Positions 9,689 to 21,938 of a DNA stretch of 64,000 nt are shown here, one piece after another. The stretch's first letter is position 1. Each line of letters starts with the position of its first letter. Made by a program: the position numbers and the translations under genes. The notes beneath the pieces were generated by a model that saw only the letters and a list, made by a program, of their open reading frames with translations, searched no databases and was not told the DNA's origin. The DNA is from Linnemannia schmuckeri (Eukaryota; Mortierellomycota; Mortierellomycetes; Mortierellales; Mortierellaceae), in contig JANATG010000016.1 of NCBI GenBank assembly GCA_029449235.1, positions 1,116,001-1,180,000 on the forward strand. Reading direction: 5' to 3'.

Positions 9689-11292
9689 TATCGATTGTGA
9701 AGGAATTTTGTTGGGATTGTGGTATAGAGCGAGGTAGAAAGTAAGGAAATCTGAAGAGCTAGCAAGGCAGGCTTTGTGTAGGTGCAGCTGATGAGTGGAG
9801 AAGAATGAAGGAGGAAGAAGAAAAGATAGAGAACGACAACGGTTTAAAAAGGACAAAAAGTGTATGGACCGTGCCTGGAGAAGCCATCGCCACCTGTAGT
9901 TCGTTCCTTTTTCTTTACCCATTATCACTCACACAAAAAAATGCCTATTGTTCGAAGTATGGGAGTTTCTTCTATCCTTCACGACTATAACGGAAAACGC
10001 GAGCCAGAACGCTCCTAGCCAACTGTTACAATGTCGTTTCTAGCGCGCAAAAGCCCTTTCTCCAAATCCCAGCCAATGATTACTTCCAGCAGCGGCACTT
10101 CTTTTTTTTTTGTTTCTAAGAGCAGTGTATCAATCATGATCAAGCATAGGCATAAAAAAAACATGACGATAAAGAACCGCATCAGTCCCCCCTTCCCTTT
10201 TGTTTTGTCTGTGCGACGTCGGTTGTGACTCTGGTTCCGAACATATACCATCAAACCGATTGTTATATGGTGAAAAGAGAAGGCTAAGCTAAAAGCTTAT
10301 AAAGGCAAAGAGAGAAGAAAGATCAAAGCACTGTAGGCTAGTCGTGCGGTTACTTTATACTACACGAGATCGCAACCCAAAGAGCCGTAACCTTATTGAT
10401 AACCTCCTGCTGGCCATAGTCCGAATTCAAACACTCCGATATCTTAGACGAACTCGGCTCTTGATAGACTCGCATTTACTCCAGCTTCTGCACCTTCTTT
10501 CTGGTTTTAGTGGATTTGAGTCCGTCCTCGTTCACTTTTTTTCTTTTTTGAAAAGCAAAATGCCAGTCGTTTTCCTTTCATTTAGCATACAAGCTTCCCT
10601 ACCATACTCACCCTTCCTTGCCAAAGGTTTTATAGTGTTATTGACATCTTTGGTCCACAACTCGTCCCCCAAACTGTACATCCACAAAACAAATGAACAG
10701 CCCACTAGGAAACACAAACCCCAAGGGCATAAATTGTGATGATCAGTTCCCACCCTCATTTTCTCCTGTGTTGCATATGCGTATTCATTCCTCTCTCCCT
10801 CCTTTCGTGAGATAGATATAGAAAAACATTAGAAAAGCGAAGTAAAAAAGACTTTATTTTATCTGGAGATGGAACAGAAAAGGAGTAAATATTCGATTGA
10901 GAAGACGAACGCATTGAAGGAAACTATCAAAGTTTAAAAAGCAGGCATGAAAAAAAAAGATAGAACAAAAGTGAATTGTGGGAGAGAAGACAAAAACGCC
11001 TAGATAGTAATATAGCCTGTGATATGTCACCACCTATACTACTGGAAGCACGCAAACCACAATACGCTTCACATAGCAAATCCCCCTTTTGTCTTATCCT
11101 CAGCAATCATTGACGGCTTTGACCCTTTTTCCTACGCCGTTTCTTTCAGGAATGCGCCACTAAATCCACAATACAGCACGTGACTGTTGACCATTTTTAC
11201 CTTTGTCGACCAAAAGCATGCTCCTCCATTTCTTATTGTTTCTCTCTTCCACATTCAACGCCATTCCACACCAACTCCCACCACTCACAACT
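9689..11292. other. Intergenic between the array and the F-box/LRR-like gene
   Basis: No gene is supported. A version of the array's upstream motif (GCCTATTGTTCG) is at 9943-9954, about 255 bp before copy 7. The short open frames at 10.0-10.8 kb have no coding character. Array genes (minus) and the next gene (plus) diverge here, so promoters for both lie in this interval. Confidence 0.5.
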
Positions 11293-12724
11293 ATGTCCTC
11301 ATCAACACGGCCAAGGCTGAAAGCTTTCGACTTACCCGAAATCGCCTCTGAACTGGCTCATTATTTCACCACTTATTCGATCGCTCTCCGTCTCCATCCC
11401 TCGCACTCTCCACGAACTCGGGCCAAGTCTCACCGACTTGCGGTCTTTGGATCTGAACTACTTTATGGACATGTATCTCTACTCGTACCACAGCCCCGGG
11501 CGTTAGCACAAGTACTCTCAGAGATCGATGGCGATTTTGCGCACCATTTTTCTATAGAACGCGACGACCCTCACAACGATCCGCATCACGGTGACTCTTC
11601 AGGACAACATGACCACACTTACCGATGCCCTACGCCAGGTGTCCACACTCGAGGAGCTGGTCATTTTTGATATGGCGCTACCAGGGACTCGTTGTCATTA
11701 CCTAGATGCATTGTTGGAGGATTGTAAGCCGATAATCAATCTGAAACGACTCGTCTGTTGCCAAGGGACGATGCTGGGCGACTACATGAACGAGCCAGCA
11801 TTGGTTGCTACCCATGGTGCCCAAGAACTGGGTACTGTCATACGGCCCAGGATTGCTGGGGAGGGATCAGAGAGCGTCAAAGGGGTCCAGGAGTTGCGAT
11901 GGTCGATTCCTTGCTTTCTTGAGGTCGATGATCGAGAGGAGGTTGTCAGAACCTTACGCAGCTGTGGTTCCACCCTTCAGCGCCTATACTTTGCCCCGTT
12001 TGCAGATGACAAGGTCGAGTACCTCTTAAATGTCATTCGAGAGTCGTGTACAAACCTGCGGCAGCTTGGATTCACCACATCTAATGATGTTCAAGAAGAC
12101 AAGGGGATCTGGATTGACTTACTCGAGATATGTCCACCCTTGGAGGTCTTAATTGTCAGGAACACTATCCCAGCAGTCCAGCTTGTAGATGTTCTGGAGC
12201 GTCATCATGCCGAAACTCTTTTCCGCGTATATCTCGACACAAATCCTAAGAGTTCTGCTGCCCGATCAGACCTTTTGAGGATCCTAGAGTTTTGTTCGCG
12301 CCTTGAGGAATTCGTCTGCCGAAGGCCCGTCAGCAGTTCCATTCTACGGTACTCCAGTACGTTCACAGCATCTCTTCTCGGTTCTGGATCGGAAAAAACA
12401 ACAACAACAATTGCTTCAACTCGATGGGCCTGTAATGCGACACTGAGGCGTCTCACACTGTCCGTTGCCATGCCATTCTCTGCACAGCAGAACAGGGATG
12501 CGCTGCAGAGGGAGGGGACAGTTTATATCTTTCACAACGCGGCAAAGCTCTCTCAGCTGACATTGGTGCCGGTGATGTTCTCAACAACTAGAATTGAGGG
12601 AGGGCGTGTTAGGATTGAATGGGACGTGTCTAATCTGCAGAAAGTGCACCAGGTCATGCACTACTCGACCAAGATGACATGTCCCATCACCTATGGTGGT
12701 GAATTTTTTGTCAACTTTGAATGA
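11293..12724 (+). CDS. F-box/LRR-like protein, 5' part uncertain
   Basis: Most of this locus (11591-12724) is one open frame rich in leucine-repeat phrasing (VSTLEELVIFDMALP, LRSCGSTLQRLYFAPF, SCTNLRQLGFTT, CPPLEVLIVRN, FCSRLEEFVC), typical of fungal F-box/LRR-like proteins that act as SCF-type substrate adaptors. The N-terminus (KAFDLPEIASELAHYFTTYS, F-box-like) is in a different frame, starting at the ATG at 11293. An intron at 11473-11557 (GTATCT to TTTTCTATAG, 85 nt) joins the two frames exactly and removes two stops, giving 448 aa. Against it, the third frame just before the intron reads LHELGPSLTDLRSLDLN, which looks more like LRR coding than the spliced frame does. The gene may therefore be a frameshifted relic. 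The F-box assignment is weak; the LRR character is good. Confidence 0.55.
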
Positions 12725-13329
12725 GCGGCACTGTGTTCTTTGTATCCGGCGGTGGTTCTTATGTGTCATTATGTTACTCGTATTACATTGAAAATAAATA
12801 AAGTGCGTCTATTCAGTACTAAAAAAGTGTTTGCTGCTAACTTTCGAGGAACAGGGCAGAAAGTAGTGCGGCAATGAAGAGAGAGAAGTATGACAAACGT
12901 GTCTCTGGACATTCACATAACTTTTCACTTGTTTTCGTTTTTATGTGTGTACCACCAACACGGATGAAGCTGGTACCCTGCTCATGCGCAACTTCACATA
13001 CGAAACCTTGTATATTTTTTTTTTTACCCTTCTATTCCACAGCCACGCAAGTCAGGATTTGCTGAAACTCTTTGTCCGTTATTGTTTGTGGTTCTGACCA
13101 TACACATTTTCTGTGTGTGGTTTTTGTGGATAGGAAGAGAGTGGCAAAAAGCACATCGCCTTTTGCAGAACCATATTATCTACACCGCTTCCCCACCAAC
13201 TGCTTTCCTATCTATACCGCCACCGCCGCCGCCTCACTAACCAATCCGTTCTCTTCTTGCTCTTCTCCCTCAACCACCCCGACCGTCATTCGAAATACAT
13301 GCCCCGCAACAAGACCGCTTCACGACCTC
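12725..13329. other. Intergenic after the F-box/LRR-like gene
   Basis: This stretch contains an AATAAA-type sequence near 12792, a likely 3' processing region for the preceding gene. No other feature is recognised. Confidence 0.45.
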
Positions 13330-14448
13330 ATGCCCCTTGCTATGTCGGAACCAACCCATATCTCCGACCAAAAACAACACCGACGGCCACAACAGGTACA
13401 ACAACAAGAATCTGGGTCATCCGCTGTATCACCGGTCCCAGAAAATGAATCCATTGTGGACAGCACTCAAGCAGCAACCCTTCCTTTGGTCAGAACTCGC
13501 ATCGGCGACTATGTTGGACATATTCCGAATTCAGATGTCGATATGGAGCCTACCCATACTTTGATACAGCCCCGCCAAAATAGTAACCCCTCGTACCCAA
13601 CCACCCGTTCAACGACCGCAGAACGTGCGCGCACTTCATGAAAGCTCCAAGGTGACCTCCTTGCGCTTGAGAAGGAGTTGTACAGCGATGGTAGTGACAG
13701 CGGCATCCAATTGCCCGCCTGCTTTGGCGTAGGTGATGTGCCTGCGTTTACAGGAAAAGAAGTCCATGAGCCGAGATCGTCTTCCAGTTCACAGCAAAGT
13801 CGCCACCGAGTCCCTCGAAGTCATGTCCCACCCGCTATCCCCCTCGCCACCACCTTCACCGCCGACATTCCTACCGAACCTCGCTATTAGAAGTCGGGTG
13901 TACAGTTCACATTCATCCAAGACGGCGGTCCTTCCGGATCGAGAGATAGTCGACGTCCAAGTAATACCTCCAGCGTCCTATCAGTCCTTGCCCCCGTTTC
14001 TGTTCCTAGTCTTGTTAATGCGACTCCAGCTGCTGCCGGCGGTGGCTCGCAAGAACGAAAAACTACTTTGATCATTGGAAGCTCCAAGAAAAGAAACTGG
14101 AATGAAGTCGGACTGATGGATCTGCAGGAGCCTCATCGCCGCCTGGTCGAACAAACGGCTCATCGTCGTGTCCGTCGACCGCGTCTTCAAGAATTTGTAA
14201 AGGAACCATTGTTCCCAGGGCCATTTCTGCAGTCGTCGCTTTTGCAACTACCCGTCGTCGGATCTTTGTCACTTAACCAGGTCCAAGATCCACATTGTCA
14301 GGTCCATCAGCAGCAGCGACAGCAGTAGCAGCATCAAGGAGAAGGATCACAAAAATACGCGGATAGGGACGGGAGCGGTAATGGCGGTGATAATGATAAT
14401 AATGGTGATGATGAGGTCGAGGATGAGTCAGCAGGTCGTCGAAAATAA
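13330..14448 (+). pseudogene. Degenerate S/P/Q-rich coding remnant
   Basis: One reading frame runs through this interval with coding-like, low-complexity translation but is interrupted by TGA at 13639, TAG at 13888 and TAG at 14326. Phrases such as GDLLALEKELYSDGSDSGI, DGGPSGSRDSRRPSNTSS and KTTLIIGSSKKRNWNEVGL look like real protein. Other frames also give S/P-rich stretches after about 14100, so further frameshifts are likely. I found no single intron set that removes the stops cleanly. It may be a pseudogene or a gene with unusual introns; no family is recognised. The end is set at the last in-frame TAA (14446-14448). Confidence 0.35.
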
Positions 14449-14623
14449 TAATAAGGGAAATGAAAGGGGAAGGATACACTATAGACTAGACTCATTTTAT
14501 TCATAGAATTTTTTTTTATACATCATCTATGCATTCATACCTCTCCATCATATTGAATAATTGAGGTGTTATTATTGACAAGTGAATTCTATACCAAAAA
14601 CGAAGCTGTTCCAGCTACTTTTC

Positions 14624-16083
14624 TTATCCGTGCCTGAAGCCAAGAACGAAACCTCCGACAAAGGTCGACTTGAACTGAAAGTTCTTCGTCAACAAGTTCA
14701 TCAACCACCTAAACCCATGCTTAGCATCGTTGACCGTCACTTTTCCATCCCGGTCCACATCAAACTGGTCCACAAACCTGCCTTCAATCTTCTTCCAGTT
14801 CACATGGACGTATCCCGAGTTGACCAACAGTTGCAAGGAGACGAAACCGAGACCAACAACCAGCATCATGAGCTTGCCAAGTTTCTTGAAGAGATATCCT
14901 GAGCAGAGTCCCATGGCCATTCCAAAAGTCAATTCCTTGCTATTGATAAGGGGCTCCTTGGTCAGTCCGTCTGAGAGGGATTAAGAGGACATACATAGTA
15001 AAGCCGTTAGTACTGAGAAGTAGAGGGTTCTTCTATGTCTTTTTACATCCCTGGTGTCCAATTGGAAAAAAAGTGTCCTCCCTGCAAGTCAAGGGCCTGT
15101 TTGTTCTGTCACTTACAGTCGTCATAGCGGGTGCCAACTAATTATTGCCAAAAACAACAAAAAGTGAACGCATTAGCAAATCAGTGTTCGAAATAGCAGT
15201 CCCACAACTCAATTGCGCCAGTTCGCGATCCGTACCGATCGCGCTCAAAAGAGGGAATGATAGGGAAATAACTGCCTGTATGTCGCAGAGGATACCTTAC
15301 ATCCAGTCCCCACACCCCTTTCACCAATGACGTCCTAATTGCCAAAACTTCAATCTAGCTTCTCGTTTCCTCATCTTACAGGTCTTCCTCCACTTCCCTC
15401 TCTGCTACTATTGTCATGCCTATCCACTTTCCCAACAAGGGGAGGCTAAACCTTGCCAAGACACCCAAACTTACTTGGTGCGGCAGCACAGTGGGCAACC
15501 CTGGGTACGAACATCGAGTTACTGTTCGACATAGAGGATGCCATCATGGATCGCGAGTAGATCAAGGGTCCAACGAGACAAGTGGTCGCAGCGCCTGCAC
15601 CGATCATAGTCCTGGATGCGACTCCACCTGATGCTGCTGACTTGAAAGCTGCGCTGAGCGCTGATGTTTGAAAAACCGATGGTGGTCTCTGGACTATGGA
15701 CAGGAATAAAAAAAAGTAAGATCAGGATAACGAGAGAAGACATTAGTTAATAGGCTTGAGTAAGAGAGAAAGGGTGTGTGATATCATTCTGGCAGTCGGA
15801 CAGGCCAAACTCAACAGCGGCAAAAGGTTTGCTCCTGCGAGTAGAGAAAAGTCCATTGCTCCAAAGAGAACGCTGCTTGGTTAATGTTTTCAACGCCTGC
15901 ATCCTTTTTGCTGGTAGTCCTGTCGTCACTTGGCATTGACTTACAGGCAGCGGCTCCTGATGAGGACGCGAATCGGGACTGGTGTGTTGCTTGTTGACGA
16001 AGAAGAGTTGATGGTCCAACGGAGGGGATGTGGCAGATGGTGGTCCTGAGCATGGCGACCGGACGGATCGAGTGTGCGAGCAT
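14624..16083 (-). CDS. FUN14: FUN14-family mitochondrial membrane protein
   Basis: Three exons: 16083-15945, 15693-15475 and 14970-14624, both introns phase 1, giving 234 aa. The first exon encodes an R/S/A-rich, acid-free start (MLAHSIRPVAMLRTT) that looks like a mitochondrial presequence. The last exon encodes the FUN14 domain, about residues 133-234: LTFGMAMGLCSGYLFKKLGK, a hydrophobic segment VVGLGFVSLQLLVNSGY, the family phrase VNWKKIEG, an acidic loop DVDRDGKVTVND and a second hydrophobic segment near the C-terminus. FUN14/FUNDC1 proteins sit in the outer mitochondrial membrane; the animal member is a mitophagy receptor, while fungal roles are less clear. No LIR-type mitophagy motif is obvious. 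The splice junctions keep frame exactly, so the model is well supported. Confidence 0.88.
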
Positions 16084-16663
16084 CGTTTAGGTAGTTAGTG
16101 GAGAGTTGTTGTGAAGAGTGAAGTGAAAAGAAGGAATGAAAAAGAATGGAAGTGGAAGGTGTTGTCGACAGAAAAGGAGTGAGAGCGCGACTCTTTTGTA
16201 GAACGATTCGGTCATTTTGAAATTTCGTGGCTTGCATGTCTCGCTCACTCCAAAAATGGAAAAAAAATGAACATGAATAGAAAGAGGATCCTCCTCGATC
16301 AACCATTTCTGTTTTTTTACTCTTTCTTTATATTTATATATCGACGCCAATGATGCTGCGTCTCTGCAGGTTATAGTTTTAGCCTATCCTGTAAATATCC
16401 GTTCCATTTTCACGTCTATTTCCTGTAGTTTGTCTGTCTGGAGGGTGTGTCTTCGCAAATGGTCGGGTGACGCTTAGTAATCGCGTTCAATGGCTTCTGT
16501 TCAGAAGGGCGTGGAGAGGTGCAAAGTTAAGAGTCGAGAAAGGAGGCAAAGAGGAAGATGAAAAGGCAGAAGATAAAGGTGGATTCCCAGAGTTCAGTTG
16601 GAGGAGGAGATATCGCGTCAACAGAACAAGTGCCAAGATGGTGATAATCCTGACGGCCTCGCT
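16084..16663. other. Intergenic between FUN14 and PP5
   Basis: This contains the upstream region of the FUN14 gene and the 3' flank of PP5, both on the minus strand. No other feature is seen. Confidence 0.5.
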
Positions 16664-17972
16664 TCAAAATCCTCCACGGAACCTGTTCGAGTAAGGTTGT
16701 GTCTTTGGGTGCTCCACAGCGTCAAACTGAACATAATCCAACTTGTACCCCTTTTCCGTCTCGGGTGTCACATTAATATACGCTCCCTTGTTTCCAACCG
16801 AATCACTAATTATGCAGAAGGCACACCAAAATGCGAACTAGATATTAGTATGTGTGCGAAAGGTGCCAACCAACGAGTCTGTATAAAGAAGTACAAAGAA
16901 GACGCCGACAATAAATCCACGAGTAACTAACGTACCAGTAGTTGGGTGCTGAGAAGATGGTGACGCAGCGTCCATTGTGCTCCACCTGGTATCCTTGCTG
17001 CTTGACCTCGTGGCTTCGAATGATCATATCTACAACAAAAGTAAATAATACAGAAATTGGCGTCAATTGCACATTCGCGAACGACAATTGAAGCACGAAT
17101 CACTGCTATAGGTCTGAAAGAGACAAACAACGTACCGATGTCGTTCATTTTACAGAAATTCTCGGTGACATCGGGTCCAAACTTTTGTCCAACACCACGG
17201 GCACTAGGACTCCGTCCTGGCAAGAACTGGGGGTCAGCCCAGAGCAGCTCTGACATCAAACCTCCCTGTCCAGGCTGGCCCTTGGTGATGCGGTCAATGT
17301 TGCGAATCTCTTCCAAAGTAACGTCGTCTCTTGAGCTCAAACCGCCATGAACAACAAAGATCTTCTTCTGGACCAAGTGAGCCAGAGGCAAGGTCGCAAA
17401 GGTCTCTGAGAACATCTTGAACATGGTCTCTGAGAACTTGGCCTTGACCTCATCCTCAAAGCCGTAGACCTTGTTCATATCGTCCGTTTCGTGATTGCCG
17501 CGCGTGAGGTACATTCCTGTTGGGTAGAGCAGCTTATAGGCAAAGAGGGTCAAGATGATCTCGAGCGAGAAGCTGCCGCGATCGACGAAATCGCCGTTGA
17601 AGAGGTAGGCGTGAGTCTCAGAGGGGCGTCCGTTCAGTTTAAAGATGTTGTTGAAGTCGTAGAACTGTCCGTGAACATCTCCACAGATTGTCAGCTTGTG
17701 ACCCTTTGGAATCTCGACGTCCACTAGCGAGGCCTGCTCCAAAAAGTACTTTCTCGTCTGGAGAATAATCTATAAGACAGTTATCAAAAAGAAAGAAAAG
17801 AAGGTTGGTTTCCGACATATAATCCCATAAAAAATACTGCACGCTGACTGGACTAGGCTGGGGTGTTTGTGTTTGTGTGTGTCTTTGATCCTTGCGCTGC
17901 TCCTGTGTCTGCACCTGCCCCTGTCCCTGATCGTCCGGCTGATATGTAAAAAGCAAAAAAGCAAAAAACACT

Positions 17973-18009
<37 letters not shown>

Positions 18010-18466
18010 GTTAACAAACACAAACATGGGCGCAAATACAATGATCGGGATGAACCGTTACCTCGTATGCGTAGCGACGATGGATCTTCTTCTGGCCAAT
18101 GAAACGCTCAATCATGTCATCAACAAACTCCTTAGTGACCTTGCCGTCGTCGATTCTAACACCGTCATAAGAGTCCTCGACGATAATGGACTGAGTGTCG
18201 ATCGAGTCAGAGACCTTTTTGACGACCTCGTTGGAGGCAATTGCCTTCTCAAAGGCCATCCTGGCGACGGTCTTATCACAGTCGTCCAGCTTCAGCTTGG
18301 CATCCTTGTCACCGGGCGCAAACTTGAGCACAATTCTAAAGTCCTTGGCAGCCTCCTTGTAGCGGGCAAGAGCGTACTTGCCGACTCCACGACGATAATA
18401 TCCCTTGGCGTACTTTGGGTCGACCTCTACCGCCTTGTCTCCATCACTACCGCATCAGATCAAGAT

Positions 18467-18502
<36 letters not shown>

Positions 18503-18928
18503 AGATGTCAGCTACCATGGTCATGACCTTCTTTGGTGAATGAGTCGCTTTCAGCTGAAGGTCGATGAACGTCCGTGTTTGCCTTACAGGATGGCGGCAC
18601 CATAGGCCTCGAGCTTGGTGTGGGCAAAGGCTCTGTTAGCGTAAAAGGCGGCAACGTTGGGGTTGACCTCGATAGCCTCAGTGTACTTTTCAACAGCCGC
18701 ATCATACTTTTTGTCTAATCAGTGAAGGGTCAAGAGGAAAGGTGATTCGTTAGATCAGAGAAGCCTGAATCAGAGCCTTGATCGGTGGTACCACAACACA
18801 ACGAGAGACGAGTAAGTTGTGAGTATAGGGAAGAGTATAAAAAGAATCGTACTGGCGAAGAGGGCGTTGGCTTCTTCCTTGATAGCGTTTGCCCGTGCGA
18901 TGTCCTGTTCGGAGACGGTGATGGTCAT
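16664..18928 (-). CDS. PPT1: Serine/threonine-protein phosphatase 5 (TPR-PP5)
   Basis: Six exons: 18928-18853, 18714-18588, 18446-18062, 17769-17136, 17029-16936 and 16805-16664; all junctions are GT..AG and in frame, giving 485 aa. Residues about 5-125 form TPR repeats (KYTEAIEVNPNVAAFYANRA, VDPKYAKGYYRRGVGKYALA). The catalytic domain shows the PPP signatures GDVHG (about 226), GDFVDRG (about 254) and RGNHE (about 286), with VVHGG and the C-terminal FSAPNYC spanning the last junction. The helix before the catalytic core (KKIHRRYAYE) is the usual PP5 linker. PP5/Ppt1 dephosphorylates Hsp90 and its client complexes; its TPR domain binds the Hsp90 tail and holds the phosphatase inactive. Introns 2 and 3 contain runs of 34-35 T in the sense direction. 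Confidence 0.95.
17974..18008 (+). repeat. Poly(A) tract, 35 nt, in a PP5 intron
   Basis: A pure A run on the plus strand, hence poly(T) in the sense of the PP5 transcript, lying about 55 nt after the donor of the third intron. Confidence 0.95.
18468..18501 (+). repeat. Poly(A) tract, 34 nt, in a PP5 intron
   Basis: In the PP5 sense strand this is a T run just upstream of the acceptor of the second intron, so it sits where a polypyrimidine tract would be. It is preceded by GATCAAGATC, similar to GATCGAGATC before the A run at 32695. Confidence 0.95.
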
Positions 18929-19391
18929 GGTCGTCGAAAGAGTAGAGTGAGAGAAGGTGGGAGGGAAGGAGGAGGGTAGAGGAAGAGAAAGGAAAAAGAA
19001 GTACCAAAAAGAAACAAGAAAGAAAAGGACCTGTCTGCTCGTGTGGTCGTCCTTCCTTGACGGTTTTTTTTATCAGATTATTCGCTTGGGAGTTTATTCG
19101 AGTTGCATTCCACTCGGTGGCAAATCAGACAGCACCTGGCAGGCAGTCAATTTTGCAGGCCTTGCGATCGATTCTTCTTCTCTGTCTTTGTCGTATCTTT
19201 TTGACTGAGTTCACCTTGCTCTTCTTTTTCACATAGCCAGCCAGGCCAACTCTTTCTTATTTCTTGCTCTTACTCGTCATCAACCCATTTACTTTCTTCA
19301 CTCACCACCCATCAACCACTTCCTTCAACCCACACACACCACCGCCCTACTCGCACGCACACTCTCACTACAACACTTATATACATCAGCC
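18929..19391. promoter_or_regulatory. Divergent promoter region, PP5 / RVS161
   Basis: 463 bp separate the ATG of PP5 (minus) from the ATG of RVS161 (plus), so both promoters must lie here. The RVS161 side is a long C/A/T-rich, G-poor leader (19210-19390), usual for well-expressed fungal genes. No specific factor site is claimed. Confidence 0.6.
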
Positions 19392-20864
19392 ATGAGTTGG
19401 TAAACAACACACAACCAACTCGCTCACACTTGCGTCACGCCTTAAACTTCACACACCTTCCTTTTCCTATCTACTAACAACCGCCCGCTCGCTTGTTCTC
19501 CCTCTTTGATGGTTAAATAGGTCAGGATTCAAGAAGAACCTCAACAGGGCAACTACGTCCGTCCTCTCAAAGACTGGAAGTCTGGACAGGACTACCGACC
19601 GCGAATTCGAAGAAGAGGAGCGCCGCTTCAAGAGGTACCTTGTCTCTCCTCACACCACTGCCCAATCAAGTTCAACTATACTCGTCGTCATTGTTCCCTT
19701 CTCTTGCTCACCCCTAACCCTTACTTTTTCCCTCAACTGATAGCTTGGATCAAAAGGTCGAGAGGCTGCACAAGGAAGCAATGGGATACTCTCAGTCTGT
19801 CAGAAGTAAGGATCTCTCGGCGACCAGCCTTCCAACTACCCTTCCAACCAATTTTTACCCCTGCTCACCAACAACAACCTATCAAAAATCGAAAAATACC
19901 AACACCGTATGACACTATCAACGGCTGTACCCCTTCGTTACGCTTCTAGACCCTCTACTTCTTCGCCAAGCCAACAGACACAAAAACATATGATAGCGAG
20001 ACCATAAACCTAATGTTAAAATCGTTCTTTACCTGTATGTGTAGATATGACGGGATCACAGCTCAAGATTGCATCGACGATTGACCAGTTCTACGACGAT
20101 GGAGCACCTATGGGCGTCTATGGTGTCAAGTACAAGGAGGCCGTTGGAAAATTGGATCAGCAGGCCCAGGAAGAATTGGTACGAAGTAATGGGACGTATT
20201 CAGTGCATGATGCTTAATCAGGATAAGCATCTTGAATTATTTCAAGTTTCCCTCTTTCTCTTGACAAAGTCGCTTTCATACGGTCGTATTCACACTCCGA
20301 GAGGCCACTTGGCGAGAAGACAAGCTACATATCCAGGAGAATCAAATTAGCGCACGCTGGATCCACAACCCCCTGACATTTTTCAACTCCATCCTCTGCG
20401 CTTGATAGGATGCTTCGTACAGGACGGCGGTACTGGAACCCATTGGTCGATATGCATCCTACTTCCCCGAGATCAACGAGGCCATGCGTCGCCGCAACAA
20501 AAAGCTTCTCGACTATGATGCAGCCCGCTCAAAAGTCCGTAAACTGGTCGAGAAGCCTTCGGAGGACTCTACGAAACTGCCCCGTGCTGAACATGAGGCG
20601 AACGCTCTGAGAGAGGCTTACGAGACCATAAATGCTCAGTTGACATCGGAGCTGCCCAAGATTGTCGATTCAAGGGTGGCGTATCTGGACCCTTCGTTCG
20701 AGGCCGTTGTCAAGAGCCAGTTGAGCTTTGCACAGGACGCCCATAACACATTGGAAGGATTGAGACAGTTTTTCCCGCCCGAGACGGAAGGCTATGAGCT
20801 GGAAGCAGCTACAGATGGCATCTTGCAGCAGATGAGAGAGTTGTCCATCTGCGGACTCGCTTAA
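19392..20864 (+). CDS. RVS161: BAR-domain protein Rvs161/Hob3
   Basis: Five exons: 19392-19399 (8 nt), 19521-19634, 19744-19805, 20045-20178 and 20409-20864; all GT..AG and in frame, giving 257 aa, close to the roughly 265 aa of yeast Rvs161. The N-terminus MSWSGFKKNLNRATTSVL matches the N-BAR amphipathic helix of this family. Further family phrases are MTGSQLKIASTIDQFY, VLEPIGRYASYFPEINEA and DYDAARSKVRKLVEKP. There is no SH3 domain, as expected for Rvs161/Hob3 rather than Rvs167. The protein forms crescent-shaped dimers that bend membrane during endocytosis and helps organise cortical actin. The first coding exon is only 8 nt (M, S and part of W), which is common for this gene type in fungi but easily missed by gene finders. 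Confidence 0.94.
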
Positions 20865-21062
20865 GTCGCAATTGTTCGGCTTACAGGATTCAAAGGAGAT
20901 AGCAGTAACAGGATTTACTTTTTGCTGAATCGACACTTTAACCAAACGACTCAATACCATGTACCAGACTAATTAAAAACAACTACCTGTTTTTTCATCG
21001 GATATATTCATGGACACGCCATGGGCTTCATCTATGATTTGTTTGTATCTGGGCAAGGATGT

Positions 21063-21901
21063 TTAAAAACCAAAAAAGCGGAGGTTTCCATTTGTGAACT
21101 CCTGGTACTGCTGCGAAGTCCGCCATCCTGCGTACTGGGGGTGCTTCTCAAGATTGGACTTCACCGCCATGATGGCAGGGGTCAGCTCTTCCGAGATCAG
21201 GGGCGTTTCACCTTCTCCGTTGGTCAAATTAATCAAATGCTCGATCACTGACGCGGTCTTGATATCCGCAATCGACAACTATGGAAAAAAGTGACACCAG
21301 GAAGAGACAGTAGGACTCAATTGGTTATAATACTCCTGAGAAGGAATTATGGTATACTTCACGGTAGTCCAGGAGAAAACAAAAACAAGGAAAAAATGCT
21401 TTACCTGGTCTCCAACATAATGTCCATTAGACCCATTTGCGACCAAATACTTCTCATGGGACCGGATCCACTGCGGCAAGTTAGTCTTCTTGAACCTGGC
21501 CAAGAAGGCGGCGCGGTCGGATTGAGGGGACTGGACGACGGTGTGGACGAGGAAGGTGAAGAGGGCGTGAGTGGAGGAATGGAACATCCTGATCTGGGAT
21601 TCTTCCCAAAAGTCCTTTCCGAGCAGGTTGCCTGATCGCTTTGCAAGGAAGAATTCGATTGCGGAAATTTCTGCTATTTCGAATGACTGGTGAATTGGAG
21701 GAGGGGAAGACGAAAGGGAGAGGGACATGATGAGACGGGAATACTAATTAATGTCGGATTGACGTGGGTAGAGAAAGATTGATTGTGTGTGCGTGTATGT
21801 ACCTTGCCGCATTTGGTCACTTCGCGGAGGACGGGGATATGTCCAAAGGGCGTCAATGACTTTTGCGCCATCCACTCCTAACGACATCCAACAAATACAG
21901 G

Positions 21902-21938
<37 letters not shown>

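Noticed and set aside
9689..9928. N-terminal extension of array copy 7 (80 extra residues)
   Set aside because: Open by chance; the sequence is leader-like and the family N-terminus starts at the ATG at 9688.
17867..18526. 219-aa plus-strand frame
   Set aside because: It is antisense to PP5 exon 3, with lysine runs from two intronic A tracts.
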